Positions 47,328-58,419 of a stretch of 64,000 nucleotides of DNA are shown here, in pieces; within the stretch, counting starts at the first letter, position 1; each line of letters starts with the position of its first letter. A program made the translations under genes and the position numbers. Origin of the DNA: Oscillospiraceae bacterium (GTDB lineage Bacteria; Bacillota; Clostridia; Oscillospirales; Ruminococcaceae); NCBI GenBank assembly GCA_902790675.1, contig CADASU010000006.1, positions 1-64,000 on the forward strand, read 5' to 3'. A model generated the notes under the pieces. The model was not told where the DNA came from. It worked only from the letters and a program-made list of their open reading frames with translations, and did no database searches.

Positions 47328-47466
47328 TTTATATCGATAAAACCGGCTAATATTGGACATATACTTAAATTATGATTGCTTATTTTGCAAAGGGAAAGTT
47401 ACATAAAAATATATATTATTAAATTATACTATGTGAAAAATCTTCTAATTTATTTGATTAATTAAC

Positions 47467-47495
47467 TTGAATTTTTAGCTAATAAACGTTAAAAT
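47467..47495 (+). promoter_or_regulatory. Probable gyrB promoter
   Basis: TTGAAT at 47467-47472 and TAAAAT at 47490-47495 with 17-bp spacing in the 286-bp gap between remB and gyrB. Nothing else recognised in that gap. Confidence 0.5.
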
Positions 47496-47574
47496 ATATA
47501 TGATAATTAGCGGTATATATAAATAAACTTTTTTGTGCATTGAATGCTTAAAATTAATAAGATCTTAAATTTAA

Positions 47575-49533
<1,959 letters not shown>

Positions 49534-49615
49534 ACCTTAAAGTTTTTATTTGCCTGATTTTGTAATATTGATTGTTTGAAAGAATGAACTTGTTTTATTA
49601 GAAAAAGAGGTTGTT

Positions 49616-50230
49616 ATGAAAATAGAAAATGGAGGCCCAGCAGCTCAAAGCGATTTGATTGCTAGTTTTGAGCAGGAAGCTAAAACCTATTATGATGAAT
49701 ACGACAAGAAAAAGCATCTGAAAATTTCTTATGATTTAGAGCCCGAAGAAATAAGAAATGGGTTAAAAAGATTTCAAAAGGAAGTTCGAAGGAAAAGAAA
49801 ATATATATATATTGGTCTTTGCCTGTTTATTGTCTTTTTAAATTTATATGATATGGTTTTTAGACATAATATTAGTGCTTATAATTATTTCTTTATAGGT
49901 GCGTCTTTGGCTGCGATATATATTATAATATATACTCCTATTTTGCATAGGAATAATATAGCTAAGGCGATAGCTGGTCAAAAAATGAAGTTTAGTATGA
50001 GATTTTATGATGACTTAATATATATAAAGCAAAGTGAAGGCGCTAACAGAATCCCATATACGAGCTTGGATAACAAGTTTATTGAGGACAACGAAAAATT
50101 TATGGTTATTTGTGCAGATCAAAATATGTATATAGTTCCTAAAAGATGTTTGAGTGAAGAGAAAATAGAAAAGATTAGAGAATATGCTAAAAAGTTTGAA
50201 GAGAGATATATTATTGAAACCAAGAGCTAA
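49616..50230 (+). CDS. YcxB-like membrane protein, copy 1
   Basis: Function unknown. The 204-residue protein has two membrane helices (about residues 62-80 and 87-107) and a C-terminal YcxB-like domain (RFYDDLIYIKQSEGANRIPYTSLD, then MYIVPKRCLSEEKIEKI). AAAGAGGTT precedes ATG. It lies between gyrB and gyrA, which are normally adjacent, with a paralogue directly downstream. The last 58 bp of shared sequence (50155-50212) match the paralogue exactly. Confidence 0.75.
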   Translation: MKIENGGPAAQSDLIASFEQEAKTYYDEYDKKKHLKISYDLEPEEIRNGLKRFQKEVRRKRKYIYIGLCLFIVFLNLYDMVFRHNISAYNYFFIGASLAAIYIIIYTPILHRNNIAKAIAGQKMKFSMRFYDDLIYIKQSEGANRIPYTSLDNKFIEDNEKFMVICADQNMYIVPKRCLSEEKIEKIREYAKKFEERYIIETKS

Positions 50231-50280
50231 GTAATATATAGCAGTAAGGCTTTAGATAAAGTTTTTTATTATTTAAATGA

Positions 50281-50964
50281 ATGGATGAAAAAATTATGAG
50301 TGAAATTAAAGATGAGTTTTTAGAATCTAATGAGGCCGAAAAAGGCTTGAGCAGTGTTATTAGTGAATATATTAGCGCAGCGCCGTGTTTAAAAATATCA
50401 TATAAGATGACGGCAGCAGAAATAAAAGTTGGAGTGAAAAATATTTTTTTGGGCAGCAAGCGCGCAAGGATTAAGCGTCTTATGCTTATTTGCGCGTTAG
50501 TGGTAATTGTACTGTTGTTTGCGTGGATAATTTCTTTAACGCGAACAAATCGAGCCCACAGCGGATATGATTATTTTGATATTTTTTTGGGAATATGCAT
50601 TGTATTTTTTGTGGGCGCAATTGTTGGAATTTTATTACATAGTTTTGTATTTTTGAATAAAATTTTGAAATATATTATGAACGCGATGGAAGATGATGAG
50701 GGTCATTTCGACTTATTCTTTTATGATGACTTACTTTTTGCTAGCGATTTTAATGGAATGAGTGTAATATTTTATTCAGGGAAAGACAATAAAATTATTG
50801 AATTTGAAGAAAAATTTATTATTTGGGGCAAAGGATATCATAAATTAGCTGATTTTTATTACATAATTCCTAAAAGGTGCTTGAATGAAGAGAAAATAGA
50901 AAAGATTAGAGAATATGCTAAAAAGTTTGAAGAGAGATATATTGTTAAAAAAAAGACTAAGTAA
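50281..50964 (+). CDS. YcxB-like membrane protein, copy 2
   Basis: A 227-residue paralogue of the gene 50 bp upstream: two membrane helices (about 66-84 and 99-120) and the YcxB-like domain (LFFYDDLLFASDFNG, YIIPKRCLNEEKIEKI). The N-terminal halves differ strongly between the copies, but the 3' ends share 58 identical bases (50886-50943), which suggests gene conversion or a recent partial duplication. The start could also be ATG 50296, which has a weak GGATG site. Function unknown. Confidence 0.72.
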   Translation: MDEKIMSEIKDEFLESNEAEKGLSSVISEYISAAPCLKISYKMTAAEIKVGVKNIFLGSKRARIKRLMLICALVVIVLLFAWIISLTRTNRAHSGYDYFDIFLGICIVFFVGAIVGILLHSFVFLNKILKYIMNAMEDDEGHFDLFFYDDLLFASDFNGMSVIFYSGKDNKIIEFEEKFIIWGKGYHKLADFYYIIPKRCLNEEKIEKIREYAKKFEERYIVKKKTK

Positions 50965-51022
50965 TATTAATTATATTTAACATAAAATGTAATATGTTTT
51001 TTTAGAAGTCAAGGAGACGTTT

Positions 51023-53533
51023 ATGGAAAAAGAAATAGATTTTGACCCTAGTATAGGAAAAGTTATACCAGTAGACATTGAAAAAGAGATGAAAAAGTCT
51101 TTTTTAGATTATTCTATGTCGGTTATTGTTAGTAGGGCTTTGCCGGATGTTAGAGATGGTTTAAAGCCTGTTCACAGGAGAATATTATATACAATGTGGG
51201 AACATAATCTGTTTCCGGATAGGCCATATCATAAGTGTGCAGACACGGTTGGTAATGTTTTGGGAAGCTATCATCCTCATGGAGATAGTTCGGTTTATGA
51301 TGCACTGGTTAGGATGGCTCAAGATTTTTCACTTAGATATCCTATGGTTGATGGTCATGGAAACTTTGGATCAATTGACGGAGATCCGGCTGCTGCATAT
51401 AGATATACTGAAGCTAGAATGAGCAAAATTTCCATGGAAATGCTTACCAACATTAATAAAGATACAGTAGACTTTGGAATGAACTACGATGATAGATTAA
51501 AAGAGCCTACTGTTTTGCCGTCGCGCTTTCCGAATTTGCTGGTTAATGGATCTTCTGGTATAGCTGTAGGTATGGCAACGAATATACCGCCGCATAATCT
51601 CAGAGAGATCATAGATGGAGTTTTCATGGTATTGGAGAATGAAGACGTTGAGATAAGCGAAATCATGGAAAAAATTAAAGGGCCAGATTTCCCAACAGGT
51701 GGAATAATTATGGGACAAGCTGGAATAAGAGCAGCATATGCTACCGGAAGAGGAAAAATAACTGTTAGATGTCGTGCAGAAATTGAAGAAAAAAGCAACG
51801 GAAGAAGCAGAATAATCGTAACAGAACTCCCCTATCAAGTTAATAAGGCTAAGTTGGTTGAAACAATAGCTCATCATGTTAAGAACAAAAAAATTGAGGG
51901 AATTGTTGCTCCGCGAGATGAGTCTGGTCGAGATGGAATGCGAATTGTTATTGACTTAAAGAGGGACGCTAATCCACAAATAGTTATAAACCAATTGTAT
52001 AGATACACTCAAATGCAGGATACTTTTGGAGTTATAAATTTAGCGCTCGTTAATGGTGTTCCTAAGGTTATGAACCTCAAAGAAATGCTTATTTGCTATA
52101 TTGAACACCAGAAAGAAATAATTCGTAGAAGAACTGAATTTGATTTAAAACGAGCTAAAGAGCGTGAGCATATTTTAGAGGGCTTAAAAGTTGCTCTGGA
52201 TTTTATAGATGAAGTTATTGCCCTAATTAGAAATAGCAAGAATGTTCAAGATGCTAAAGAAGCTTTAGTTCAGCGATTTAGCTTAGATGAAATTCAGGCG
52301 GAAGCCATTGTTAAAATGAGATTAGGCCAGCTTTCTGGCTTGGAAAGAGCTAAAATAGAAGAAGAGCTAAAAGAATTAATTGACAAAATTAAAGACTTTG
52401 AAGATATTTTGGCACATGAAGTTAGAATAAAAGAAATTATTGTTCAGGAGCTTCAGGAAATTAGAGATAAGTTTGGAGATGATAGAAGAACCGATATAGT
52501 TCCTGTAAGTGGAGAGGTAGATATAGAAGATCTGATACCTGTTGAAGATTGCGTTGTTACTTTAACGCATTATGGATATATAAAGCGTCAGCCAGCCGAT
52601 ACATATAAAACACAAAAGAGAGGCGGAAGAGGCGTAAGTGGAATGCGTCAGAGGGAAGAGGATTTTGTTGAAGAACTATTTATTGGCTCTTCTCATGATC
52701 ACGTCTTGTTTATAACTAACAAAGGCAGAATGTATCGCCTTAAATGCTATGAAGTTCCAGAGGGCGGAAGAAATTCTAAGGGAACAAATATTGTTAATTT
52801 GTTAGCGCTAGATAGTGATGAAAAAATCACTAATATGATGAGAACATCGGACTTTAGTGAGGAAAAATATTTGGTTTTCGTAACTAAAAAAGGCTTGGTT
52901 AAGCGCACAAGATTAGATGCATATAAGAATGTGAGAAAGAATGGGCTAATAGCGCTGTCTTTAAATGACGATGATAGTCTGGTTTGGACAAGACTTACTA
53001 AGGGCCGCAATCAATTAATTGTTGCAACTAAAAATGGAATGGCAATAAAATTTAGTGAGCAGCTAATTCGTCCACTGTCTCGCTTGGCAAAGGGCGTTAG
53101 AGCAATAAAACTTAAGGATAATGATGAAGTTGTTAGCATGGCTAGAATAAGAGAGGGTGCTAGCGTTTTAACAATTTCGTCCAAGGGAAGGGGTCGTAGA
53201 ACTAGTGTAGATGAATATAGGCTTCAAAATAGAGGTGGATATGGCGTTTTAAATTACAAAGTAAGTGAAGAAAAAGGACATGTCGTTGGAATCACAGTAG
53301 TTGATGATGACGATGATTTGATTATGATTTCTAGCTATGGAGTAATAATAAGAATTAGAGTTAGTGATGTTTCTAAAATGTCGAGATATGGAAGCGGAGT
53401 ACGCGTTATGAAACTTAAAGATAACGATCAAGTTGTTACTATGGCTAGAGCAGAGCAGGACTCTAATGCAGAAATATCCGAAGTAGAAAAAGCAGATGAA
53501 TCTGAAACAGATGAAAATGTAGAAAAAGAATAA
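51023..53533 (+). CDS. gyrA: DNA gyrase subunit A
   Basis: Breakage-reunion subunit of gyrase. The 836-residue protein has the quinolone-pocket segment [15 protein letters not shown] with the usual Ser and Asp, the active-site tyrosine in [11 protein letters not shown], and a C-terminal beta-pinwheel whose wrapping GyrA box reads QKRGGRG. The acidic ~30-residue tail is common. AAGGAGACG precedes ATG. Complete and presumably functional. Confidence 0.97.
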   Translation: MEKEIDFDPSIGKVIPVDIEKEMKKSFLDYSMSVIVSRALPDVRDGLKPVHRRILYTMWEHNLFPDRPYHKCADTVGNVLGSYHPHGDSSVYDALVRMAQDFSLRYPMVDGHGNFGSIDGDPAAAYRYTEARMSKISMEMLTNINKDTVDFGMNYDDRLKEPTVLPSRFPNLLVNGSSGIAVGMATNIPPHNLREIIDGVFMVLENEDVEISEIMEKIKGPDFPTGGIIMGQAGIRAAYATGRGKITVRCRAEIEEKSNGRSRIIVTELPYQVNKAKLVETIAHHVKNKKIEGIVAPRDESGRDGMRIVIDLKRDANPQIVINQLYRYTQMQDTFGVINLALVNGVPKVMNLKEMLICYIEHQKEIIRRRTEFDLKRAKEREHILEGLKVALDFIDEVIALIRNSKNVQDAKEALVQRFSLDEIQAEAIVKMRLGQLSGLERAKIEEELKELIDKIKDFEDILAHEVRIKEIIVQELQEIRDKFGDDRRTDIVPVSGEVDIEDLIPVEDCVVTLTHYGYIKRQPADTYKTQKRGGRGVSGMRQREEDFVEELFIGSSHDHVLFITNKGRMYRLKCYEVPEGGRNSKGTNIVNLLALDSDEKITNMMRTSDFSEEKYLVFVTKKGLVKRTRLDAYKNVRKNGLIALSLNDDDSLVWTRLTKGRNQLIVATKNGMAIKFSEQLIRPLSRLAKGVRAIKLKDNDEVVSMARIREGASVLTISSKGRGRRTSVDEYRLQNRGGYGVLNYKVSEEKGHVVGITVVDDDDDLIMISSYGVIIRIRVSDVSKMSRYGSGVRVMKLKDNDQVVTMARAEQDSNAEISEVEKADESETDENVEKE

Positions 53534-53604
53534 ATGTAAAAAATGTTTGAGTATAGGCGATTGGGTTTGGGATATTTTAATATGTCGAGGCTTGTCGCCT
53601 TTGT

Positions 53605-54432
53605 TTATTGCTGCATTTCCACAATGAATTCATATCCTTGAGATTTTGCATAGTCAATAAATTCTGGTAAAATTTTTGCGTTGGTTTCCGAAACAGCGTG
53701 CAATAGATATATTGCTCCATCGTGGAGATGACTTTTGAGAGAGTCTAGAGATTCTTTTTCGTCTGGCTGTTTTTTAGGATCCCAGTCTGCATAGGCAAAA
53801 CTCCAAAATATAGACTTATATCCTAATTCATTGGTTATTGCTAAACTTTGCTCAGAAAATTCCCCTTTTGGTGGGCGAAACATGTTCATTTCAATGCCAA
53901 AATTTTCGCTTATAGTTTGGTGGATGGTTTGAATTTCTGATTTCATTTTATCTACTGTAATTCCTGGCATAGACGGATGATTTTGTGAATGATTTCCTAA
54001 TATGTGGTTTTCTTGAATCATTCTTTGGATAATTGGCTCATTTTTTTTAACATAGTCTCCTGTTAAGAAGAAAATTGCTCTAACTTGCTTTTGGTTTAAG
54101 ACGTCCAAGATTTTTTCGGTGCATCCATTTTCATACCCATTGTCGAAAGTAAGCGTAATGGTTTTATGTTCCGATTCTACTTTAGGAGGGTTGTAAAAAT
54201 ATGCGCCAAATTTTCCATATTTTACTTGAAAATCAATGCAAGATATAGGACAGTTTTTTTCATTTAGTTGTTTTCCCATTCCCCACCCCTTACATCTAGA
54301 ATCTAGAGATATGTTTGAACTGGTTTTGGGCTGATTGCTTTTTATGGCTTCTGCTGGGGCGGAATTTTTCATAGAGCATCCTGTTAGACTGAATAAAATA
54401 CTTGTTAAAATTGTAAAAATTATTATTTTCAT
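53605..54432 (-). CDS. pdaA: Polysaccharide deacetylase PdaA-like lipoprotein (muramic delta-lactam)
   Basis: PdaA removes acetyl groups from muramic acid so that the delta-lactams of spore cortex can form. ATG 54432 gives 275 residues. The N-terminus is a lipoprotein signal with lipobox SLTGC, so the protein would be membrane-anchored outside the cell. The NodB domain has TFDNGYENG (the Asn after TFD is typical of PdaA rather than other deacetylases), GNHSQNHPS for the metal histidines, RPPKGEFSEQS and YLLHAVS. All catalytic positions are present. With spo0A close by it suggests a retained sporulation pathway. A different peptidoglycan deacetylase role cannot be excluded. Confidence 0.85.
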   Translation of the reverse strand: MKIIIFTILTSILFSLTGCSMKNSAPAEAIKSNQPKTSSNISLDSRCKGWGMGKQLNEKNCPISCIDFQVKYGKFGAYFYNPPKVESEHKTITLTFDNGYENGCTEKILDVLNQKQVRAIFFLTGDYVKKNEPIIQRMIQENHILGNHSQNHPSMPGITVDKMKSEIQTIHQTISENFGIEMNMFRPPKGEFSEQSLAITNELGYKSIFWSFAYADWDPKKQPDEKESLDSLKSHLHDGAIYLLHAVSETNAKILPEFIDYAKSQGYEFIVEMQQ

Positions 54433-54695
54433 AATATTTTGTACCAATAATGACCCATATTAAAAATTTTTTGAATATTAGCAGATTAATCGATAAAACA
54501 TATAGCATATTGTGTATATAATTTATAACTAAGAAGTAAAAAATATTATTATGATTGTATTATTATAGGTCAAAATTCCTTTCTTTTTGATTTGAAATTA
54601 TTATTGACCTAATATTAATTTTATATGCAAATATTTTATAGAAAGTATTAAAAACCCGTTTGATGTTTGAGCAACTGAAAGAGGGGATTTGGTTA

Positions 54696-55922
54696 ATGTC
54701 TGCAATAAAAAATATATGTGCTGCCAAAAAATTAGATCTAAGAGGAAATTCATCACTTGAGGTTAGTGTCGAATTGGAAAGTGGACATCGTGGAGTAGGT
54801 TTTGCTCCTTTAACTTTAGATTTAAATACCGCTATAACAGATGAAAGCATTTTAGACGATATTAAAACTGTAAATCAAATAATATTTAAAGCCTTAAAAG
54901 GAAAGGACGCATTAGATCAGCAGGGCCTAGATAAAATTATTCTTAATGTTAGTGAAAAAAGTGGTGGGTCAACTTTAAAGAATGCTACTATTGCAGTTTC
55001 AATAGCGATTGCTAAGGCTGCTTCTAGCTATTGTAAGCTGCCGATTTATAGATATATAGGTGGTGCTAATAAAAATTTATTCCCTATGCCGCTGTCAACA
55101 GTTATAAGAGGAGGCTTTGACGTTAATAATAAAATAAATATTAAAGAATTTATATTAGTGCCAGTAGGGTTTAGAAATTTCAAAGATTCGATATATGGAT
55201 CATCAAAAGTTTTTAATAAAATAGGAGAACTGCTGGAAGAACACGGACGATCTACTAACATTCAAAATGGATATATTTCAGATTTAAATGGAGACTTGGA
55301 GGCGCTAGAGATAATATGTGATGCTATTAATGGATGTGGATATAATTTGGGAGACGATTTTTTTATTGGGCTAAATGTTAGTGCATCAGAGTGGAAAACA
55401 AAACAAGGCAGATATAAGCTGCCTAAAGAAATTAAGCTGTTAAGCTCAGAACAAATTGGGGATTATTTGTTTGAATTATGTCAAAAATATCCAATTATAT
55501 TTATTGAAGATCCATTGGGCAGACGAGACTATGAGGGATATAGGAAATTAAAAAATAGGATGACAGATGTAAAAATAGTTGGAAATATTGACATTGAGGA
55601 TATATTAGAAAAATTACAGACAGGCGCTTATAGTGATGTGGCTAACGCAGTGGTTGTTAGTTTAAAAGACATACGAACTCTGTCTGAACTCATGAACTTG
55701 GTTGAGCTATCTAGGCAGGCTAGCTGTGAAGTAATAATGTCAGATAGAAGTTTAAACAAGGAAAATAGTTTAATTGCAGATATTATTATTGGATTAGGAA
55801 TAAAACATGTTAAAATAGGAACGCCTATAGTAGCAGATAGAGTTTGTAAGTTTAAACGATTTTTAGAGTTAGAAGAATTTTTTAACGAAAGAATGAGGTC
55901 TGCTTCTCCTTGGAAATACTAG
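54696..55922 (+). CDS. Enolase homologue lacking catalytic residues
   Basis: Aligned from memory with enolase over its whole length (408 residues from ATG 54696, with AAGAGGGG upstream; an upstream TTG at 54660 is less likely). Shared landmarks include LDLRGNSSLEV, AVSIAIAKAAS, LPIYRYIGG, IKEFILVPVG, IIFIEDPLG and KIGTPIVADR. But the SGASTG substrate loop is gone, the metal ligands Asp in LDxAASE and in VGDD are both Asn (LNVSASE, VGNID), the catalytic base lysine of ILIKxNQIG is Ser (VVVSLKDIR), the SHRSGE histidine is Asp (SDRSLN), and the GDEGG acid is absent. It retains one metal Glu and the Glu of QEFM. Glycolytic activity is very unlikely. The frame is intact, so a binding, regulatory or structural role is plausible. 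A true enolase must lie elsewhere if glycolysis runs. Confidence 0.85.
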   Translation: MSAIKNICAAKKLDLRGNSSLEVSVELESGHRGVGFAPLTLDLNTAITDESILDDIKTVNQIIFKALKGKDALDQQGLDKIILNVSEKSGGSTLKNATIAVSIAIAKAASSYCKLPIYRYIGGANKNLFPMPLSTVIRGGFDVNNKINIKEFILVPVGFRNFKDSIYGSSKVFNKIGELLEEHGRSTNIQNGYISDLNGDLEALEIICDAINGCGYNLGDDFFIGLNVSASEWKTKQGRYKLPKEIKLLSSEQIGDYLFELCQKYPIIFIEDPLGRRDYEGYRKLKNRMTDVKIVGNIDIEDILEKLQTGAYSDVANAVVVSLKDIRTLSELMNLVELSRQASCEVIMSDRSLNKENSLIADIIIGLGIKHVKIGTPIVADRVCKFKRFLELEEFFNERMRSASPWKY

Positions 55923-55936
55923 TAATAAAAACATAA

Positions 55937-55984
55937 CACACAAGTTTTCAACAACATGTTGAATAAATGTTGAAAACTTGTGTG
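55937..55984. repeat. 17-bp perfect inverted repeat containing TTTTCAACA pair
   Basis: Arms 55937-55953 and 55968-55984 are perfect inverted repeats around a 14-base loop. They contain TTTTCAACA-N14-TGTTGAAAA, the same geometry as at 34932-34963. Inside the loop region a third CAACATGTTG palindrome overlaps. No T-tract follows, so it may be a protein-binding site rather than a terminator. Confidence 0.75.
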
Positions 55985-56010
55985 CGATTGTAACAAATAT
56001 TTTAAAAATA

Positions 56011-56059
56011 AAAAGTCTCTAATCATTCTAAGCTAATTTAGAAAATATTAGAGATTTTT
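56011..56059. terminator. Bidirectional terminator between enolase-like gene and spo0A
   Basis: Nested arms TCTCTAAT/ATTAGAGA and TTCTAA/TTAGAA, flanked by A and T runs, lie in the convergent gap 3' of spo0A. Confidence 0.8.
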
Positions 56060-56076
56060 AATATATATGTTTTTAA

Positions 56077-56844
56077 TTAAACGGCAACTTCTATTTTATC
56101 TGAATGGAGTTGAAGCTTTATCTTGTCAGACAGCATAGCCATGAATTCAGAATTAGTTGGTTTTCCTCTGCCGTTATGAATAGTATATCCAAAGTAAGAA
56201 TTTAGAACGTCTACGTCTCCCCTATCCCACGCGACTTCAATGGCGTGTCTAATTGCGCGTTCAACTCTAGACGGAGTTGTATGGAACCACTTAGCAATAG
56301 ATGGATATAGAGTTTTAGTTACGGAATTTATCATATCGTTATTTTCTACGCAGAAAATTATTCCTTTTCTTAAGTAGTGATACCCTTTTATATGGGCTGG
56401 AACACCTATTTGATGAATCATTTTAGTGACTTGTTCTTCTAGAGACCTTTCTAATTTAAGAGGAACTTTCTTAGGAGGAACTACGTCTATAACGGTTTTT
56501 ATAATACTAATTAGTGATGATGTAGAAAAAGGCTTTAAAACAAAATAACTAGCTCCGTGTTTAATTACTTCTTTTTCAAGAAAAATGTTGTTTGAAGATG
56601 AAATTATAATAAATTTTGGTTTGTTTTTTACGTTTTTAAAATGCTGCATAATGGTTATAGCATCTTTATTCGGCATAAAGGCTTCGCATATAACCATTAT
56701 TGGACTTTGCTCTTCAATATAGCTTATTATTGCATTACCATCTCTAGGGGCTACTATTACATTGAAGCTGTTATTTTCTAATTGATTCATAAGACCATGA
56801 CATTCTTCAATGCAATTTTTGCAAATTAATATCTTATTTTCCAT
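56077..56844 (-). CDS. spo0A: Sporulation master regulator Spo0A with a non-canonical receiver
   Basis: Spo0A is the response regulator that commits Firmicutes to sporulation after phosphorylation. ATG 56844 with GGAG 9 bp upstream gives 255 residues; an in-frame ATG at 56880 is possible. The C-terminal DNA-binding domain is well conserved (GVPAHIKGYHYLRKGI, LYPSIAKWF, SRVERAIRHAIEVAW, KPTNSEFMA). The receiver is not: the phospho-acceptor Asp is Glu54 (MVICEAFMP, for LVLDIIMP), the acidic pair after strand 1 reads Asn-Cys-Ile, and the switch Thr is Ser. The invariant Lys (FVLKPF) is kept. The N-terminus has Cys8, Cys11, Cys15 and His16 (CKNCIEECH), with Cys53 beside Glu54. The protein may be always active or respond to something other than phosphate. 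Two 0A boxes lie upstream. Confidence 0.92.
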   Translation of the reverse strand: MENKILICKNCIEECHGLMNQLENNSFNVIVAPRDGNAIISYIEEQSPIMVICEAFMPNKDAITIMQHFKNVKNKPKFIIISSSNNIFLEKEVIKHGASYFVLKPFSTSSLISIIKTVIDVVPPKKVPLKLERSLEEQVTKMIHQIGVPAHIKGYHYLRKGIIFCVENNDMINSVTKTLYPSIAKWFHTTPSRVERAIRHAIEVAWDRGDVDVLNSYFGYTIHNGRGKPTNSEFMAMLSDKIKLQLHSDKIEVAV

Positions 56845-56954
56845 AACTTTGGCTCCAATCTGTATATTATTTTGTCTCATATATTACAACATGTTGTGCT
56901 AGGTAAAGCATAACACGGCTCAGTGCGTGCAACAACGGGAATATAAAAGAATAT

Positions 56955-56961
56955 TGTCGAA
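56955..56961 (+). promoter_or_regulatory. 0A box (proximal) upstream of spo0A
   Basis: TGTCGAA, a full match to the 0A-box core TGNCGAA, 111 bp before the chosen spo0A start. Confidence 0.6.
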
Positions 56962-57024
56962 GGGCAAAATGCCACAAATCCCATAGATATGGGCTTTTTT
57001 CTACAGAAACGTATTTGATTTGCA

Positions 57025-57031
57025 TGTCGAA
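57025..57031 (+). promoter_or_regulatory. 0A box (distal) upstream of spo0A
   Basis: A second TGTCGAA, 70 bp from the first and in the same orientation. The rest of the 402-bp gap 56845-57246 is AT-rich; a CCCAT...ATGGG hairpin with a T-tract (56979-56999) faces the plus strand, and no gene is supported. Confidence 0.6.
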
Positions 57032-57246
57032 ATAGTTTACAAATTGAATAATAAAAAACATTTTTGCCAAATTGTATAAAATGTTATCGTAAAAAATTTT
57101 TTGATTTTTACCAAATTTTTTTTATTTTTTTAGAAAACAGACAAAATCAAATGGTAAATTATCAATTATTTGTTAGTTTTGTTAAAAACAAGCAAAAAAC
57201 ATAATATATTAATAGATATTACGCTAAGTAAAACAGCTGAATAGGC

Positions 57247-58254
57247 TTAAAAGTCTATTGAAAGCGAGGCAACCGCATTTAAAGACATGTCAGCAATATT
57301 TTTATTTTGAAATTCGTAATATGCTTGAGAGCCAACCATTGCTGCGTTGTCTCCGCAGAGAGAGAGCTTGGGCAAAAACAGAGAAAGTCCGTTTTTTTCC
57401 GATTCATCTTTTAAGCGCTTACGAATTGCTGAATTGGCCGACACTCCCCCGGCTATAACGAGCTTATTTTGATTTAATTTTTTAGCAGCTAATATAACGC
57501 GCTTAGCAATAATATCACAAACAGCTAGTTGAAATGATGCACATAGGTCGTTTTTATTTATCGACTTAGATTTTTGACTTGAATTGTTAAGAAGGTTTAA
57601 AACAGCTGTTTTAAGGCCTGAGAAGCTAAAATCTAGTTCAGATCCTTCAACTTTAGGCCTTGGGAAAGCGAATGCATTCTCGTTTCCGAGTTTAGCTGAT
57701 TTATCGATTTCGATGCCGCCCGGATATGGATATCCTAAAGCTCTGGCTGCTTTGTCGAACGCTTCTCCAACAGCATCATCTCTTGTTCTGCCAATTACTT
57801 CAAATGTGCAGTAGTCTTTAACGTTAACCAAATGAGAATGTCCACCAGAAATTATTAAAGATAGGAATGGGGGCTTTAATTCTTTGTGAGTAAGATAGTT
57901 GGAAGCTATATGAGAGCGAAGGTGATGCACTGCAATTAGAGGCTTGTTTAGAGCAAGACTTAAGCCTTTAGCATAGTTAACTCCAACCAGCAAAGAGCCA
58001 ATTAAACCTGGAGCAAACGTAACCCCAATTGCATCTATGTCATCAAAGGTTAAGTTAGCTTCTTTAAAGCAAATATCAACAATTTGGCTTATAGATTCGC
58101 AGTGGCGCCTGGAAGCAATTTCAGGAACAACTCCCCCATATAGACGATGTTCTTCAATTTGCGTTGCAACAGTTGAAGATATTATTTTTCGTCCATCTTC
58201 AACAATTGCGGCAGCGGTTTCATCACAGGAAGTTTCGATAGCAAATATTTTCAT
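57247..58254 (-). CDS. tsaD: tRNA threonylcarbamoyladenosine transferase TsaD
   Basis: Transfers threonylcarbamoyl to A37 of ANN-decoding tRNAs, with TsaB and TsaE. The 335-residue ASKHA-fold protein begins IFAIETSCDETAAAIV, has the metal-binding histidines in AVHHLRSHI (the usual form is HLEGH, so the intervening residues differ), LIISGGHSHL and VIAGGVSANSAIRKRL. Followed by a GNAT gene as in the tsaB-rimI-tsaD cluster, but tsaB is not here. Confidence 0.94.
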   Translation of the reverse strand: MKIFAIETSCDETAAAIVEDGRKIISSTVATQIEEHRLYGGVVPEIASRRHCESISQIVDICFKEANLTFDDIDAIGVTFAPGLIGSLLVGVNYAKGLSLALNKPLIAVHHLRSHIASNYLTHKELKPPFLSLIISGGHSHLVNVKDYCTFEVIGRTRDDAVGEAFDKAARALGYPYPGGIEIDKSAKLGNENAFAFPRPKVEGSELDFSFSGLKTAVLNLLNNSSQKSKSINKNDLCASFQLAVCDIIAKRVILAAKKLNQNKLVIAGGVSANSAIRKRLKDESEKNGLSLFLPKLSLCGDNAAMVGSQAYYEFQNKNIADMSLNAVASLSIDF

Positions 58255-58419
58255 TTAAATTCACCCTTATTAAAATAATTTATAAAATACCGATAAAATC
58301 GGCATGTTAGGCTACAGTGATAAAGATCAAATGTTTTTACATATTGTGTAAACAACAACAATATTTACTCATCGGATAAACAGTTGTTCTATAATATAGC
58401 TCTTAAAATATATATAATT

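Noticed and set aside
56867..57070. A 67-codon minus-strand frame overlapping the spo0A 5' region
   Set aside because: No ribosome site or recognisable domain, and it covers the 0A boxes and probable spo0A promoter.
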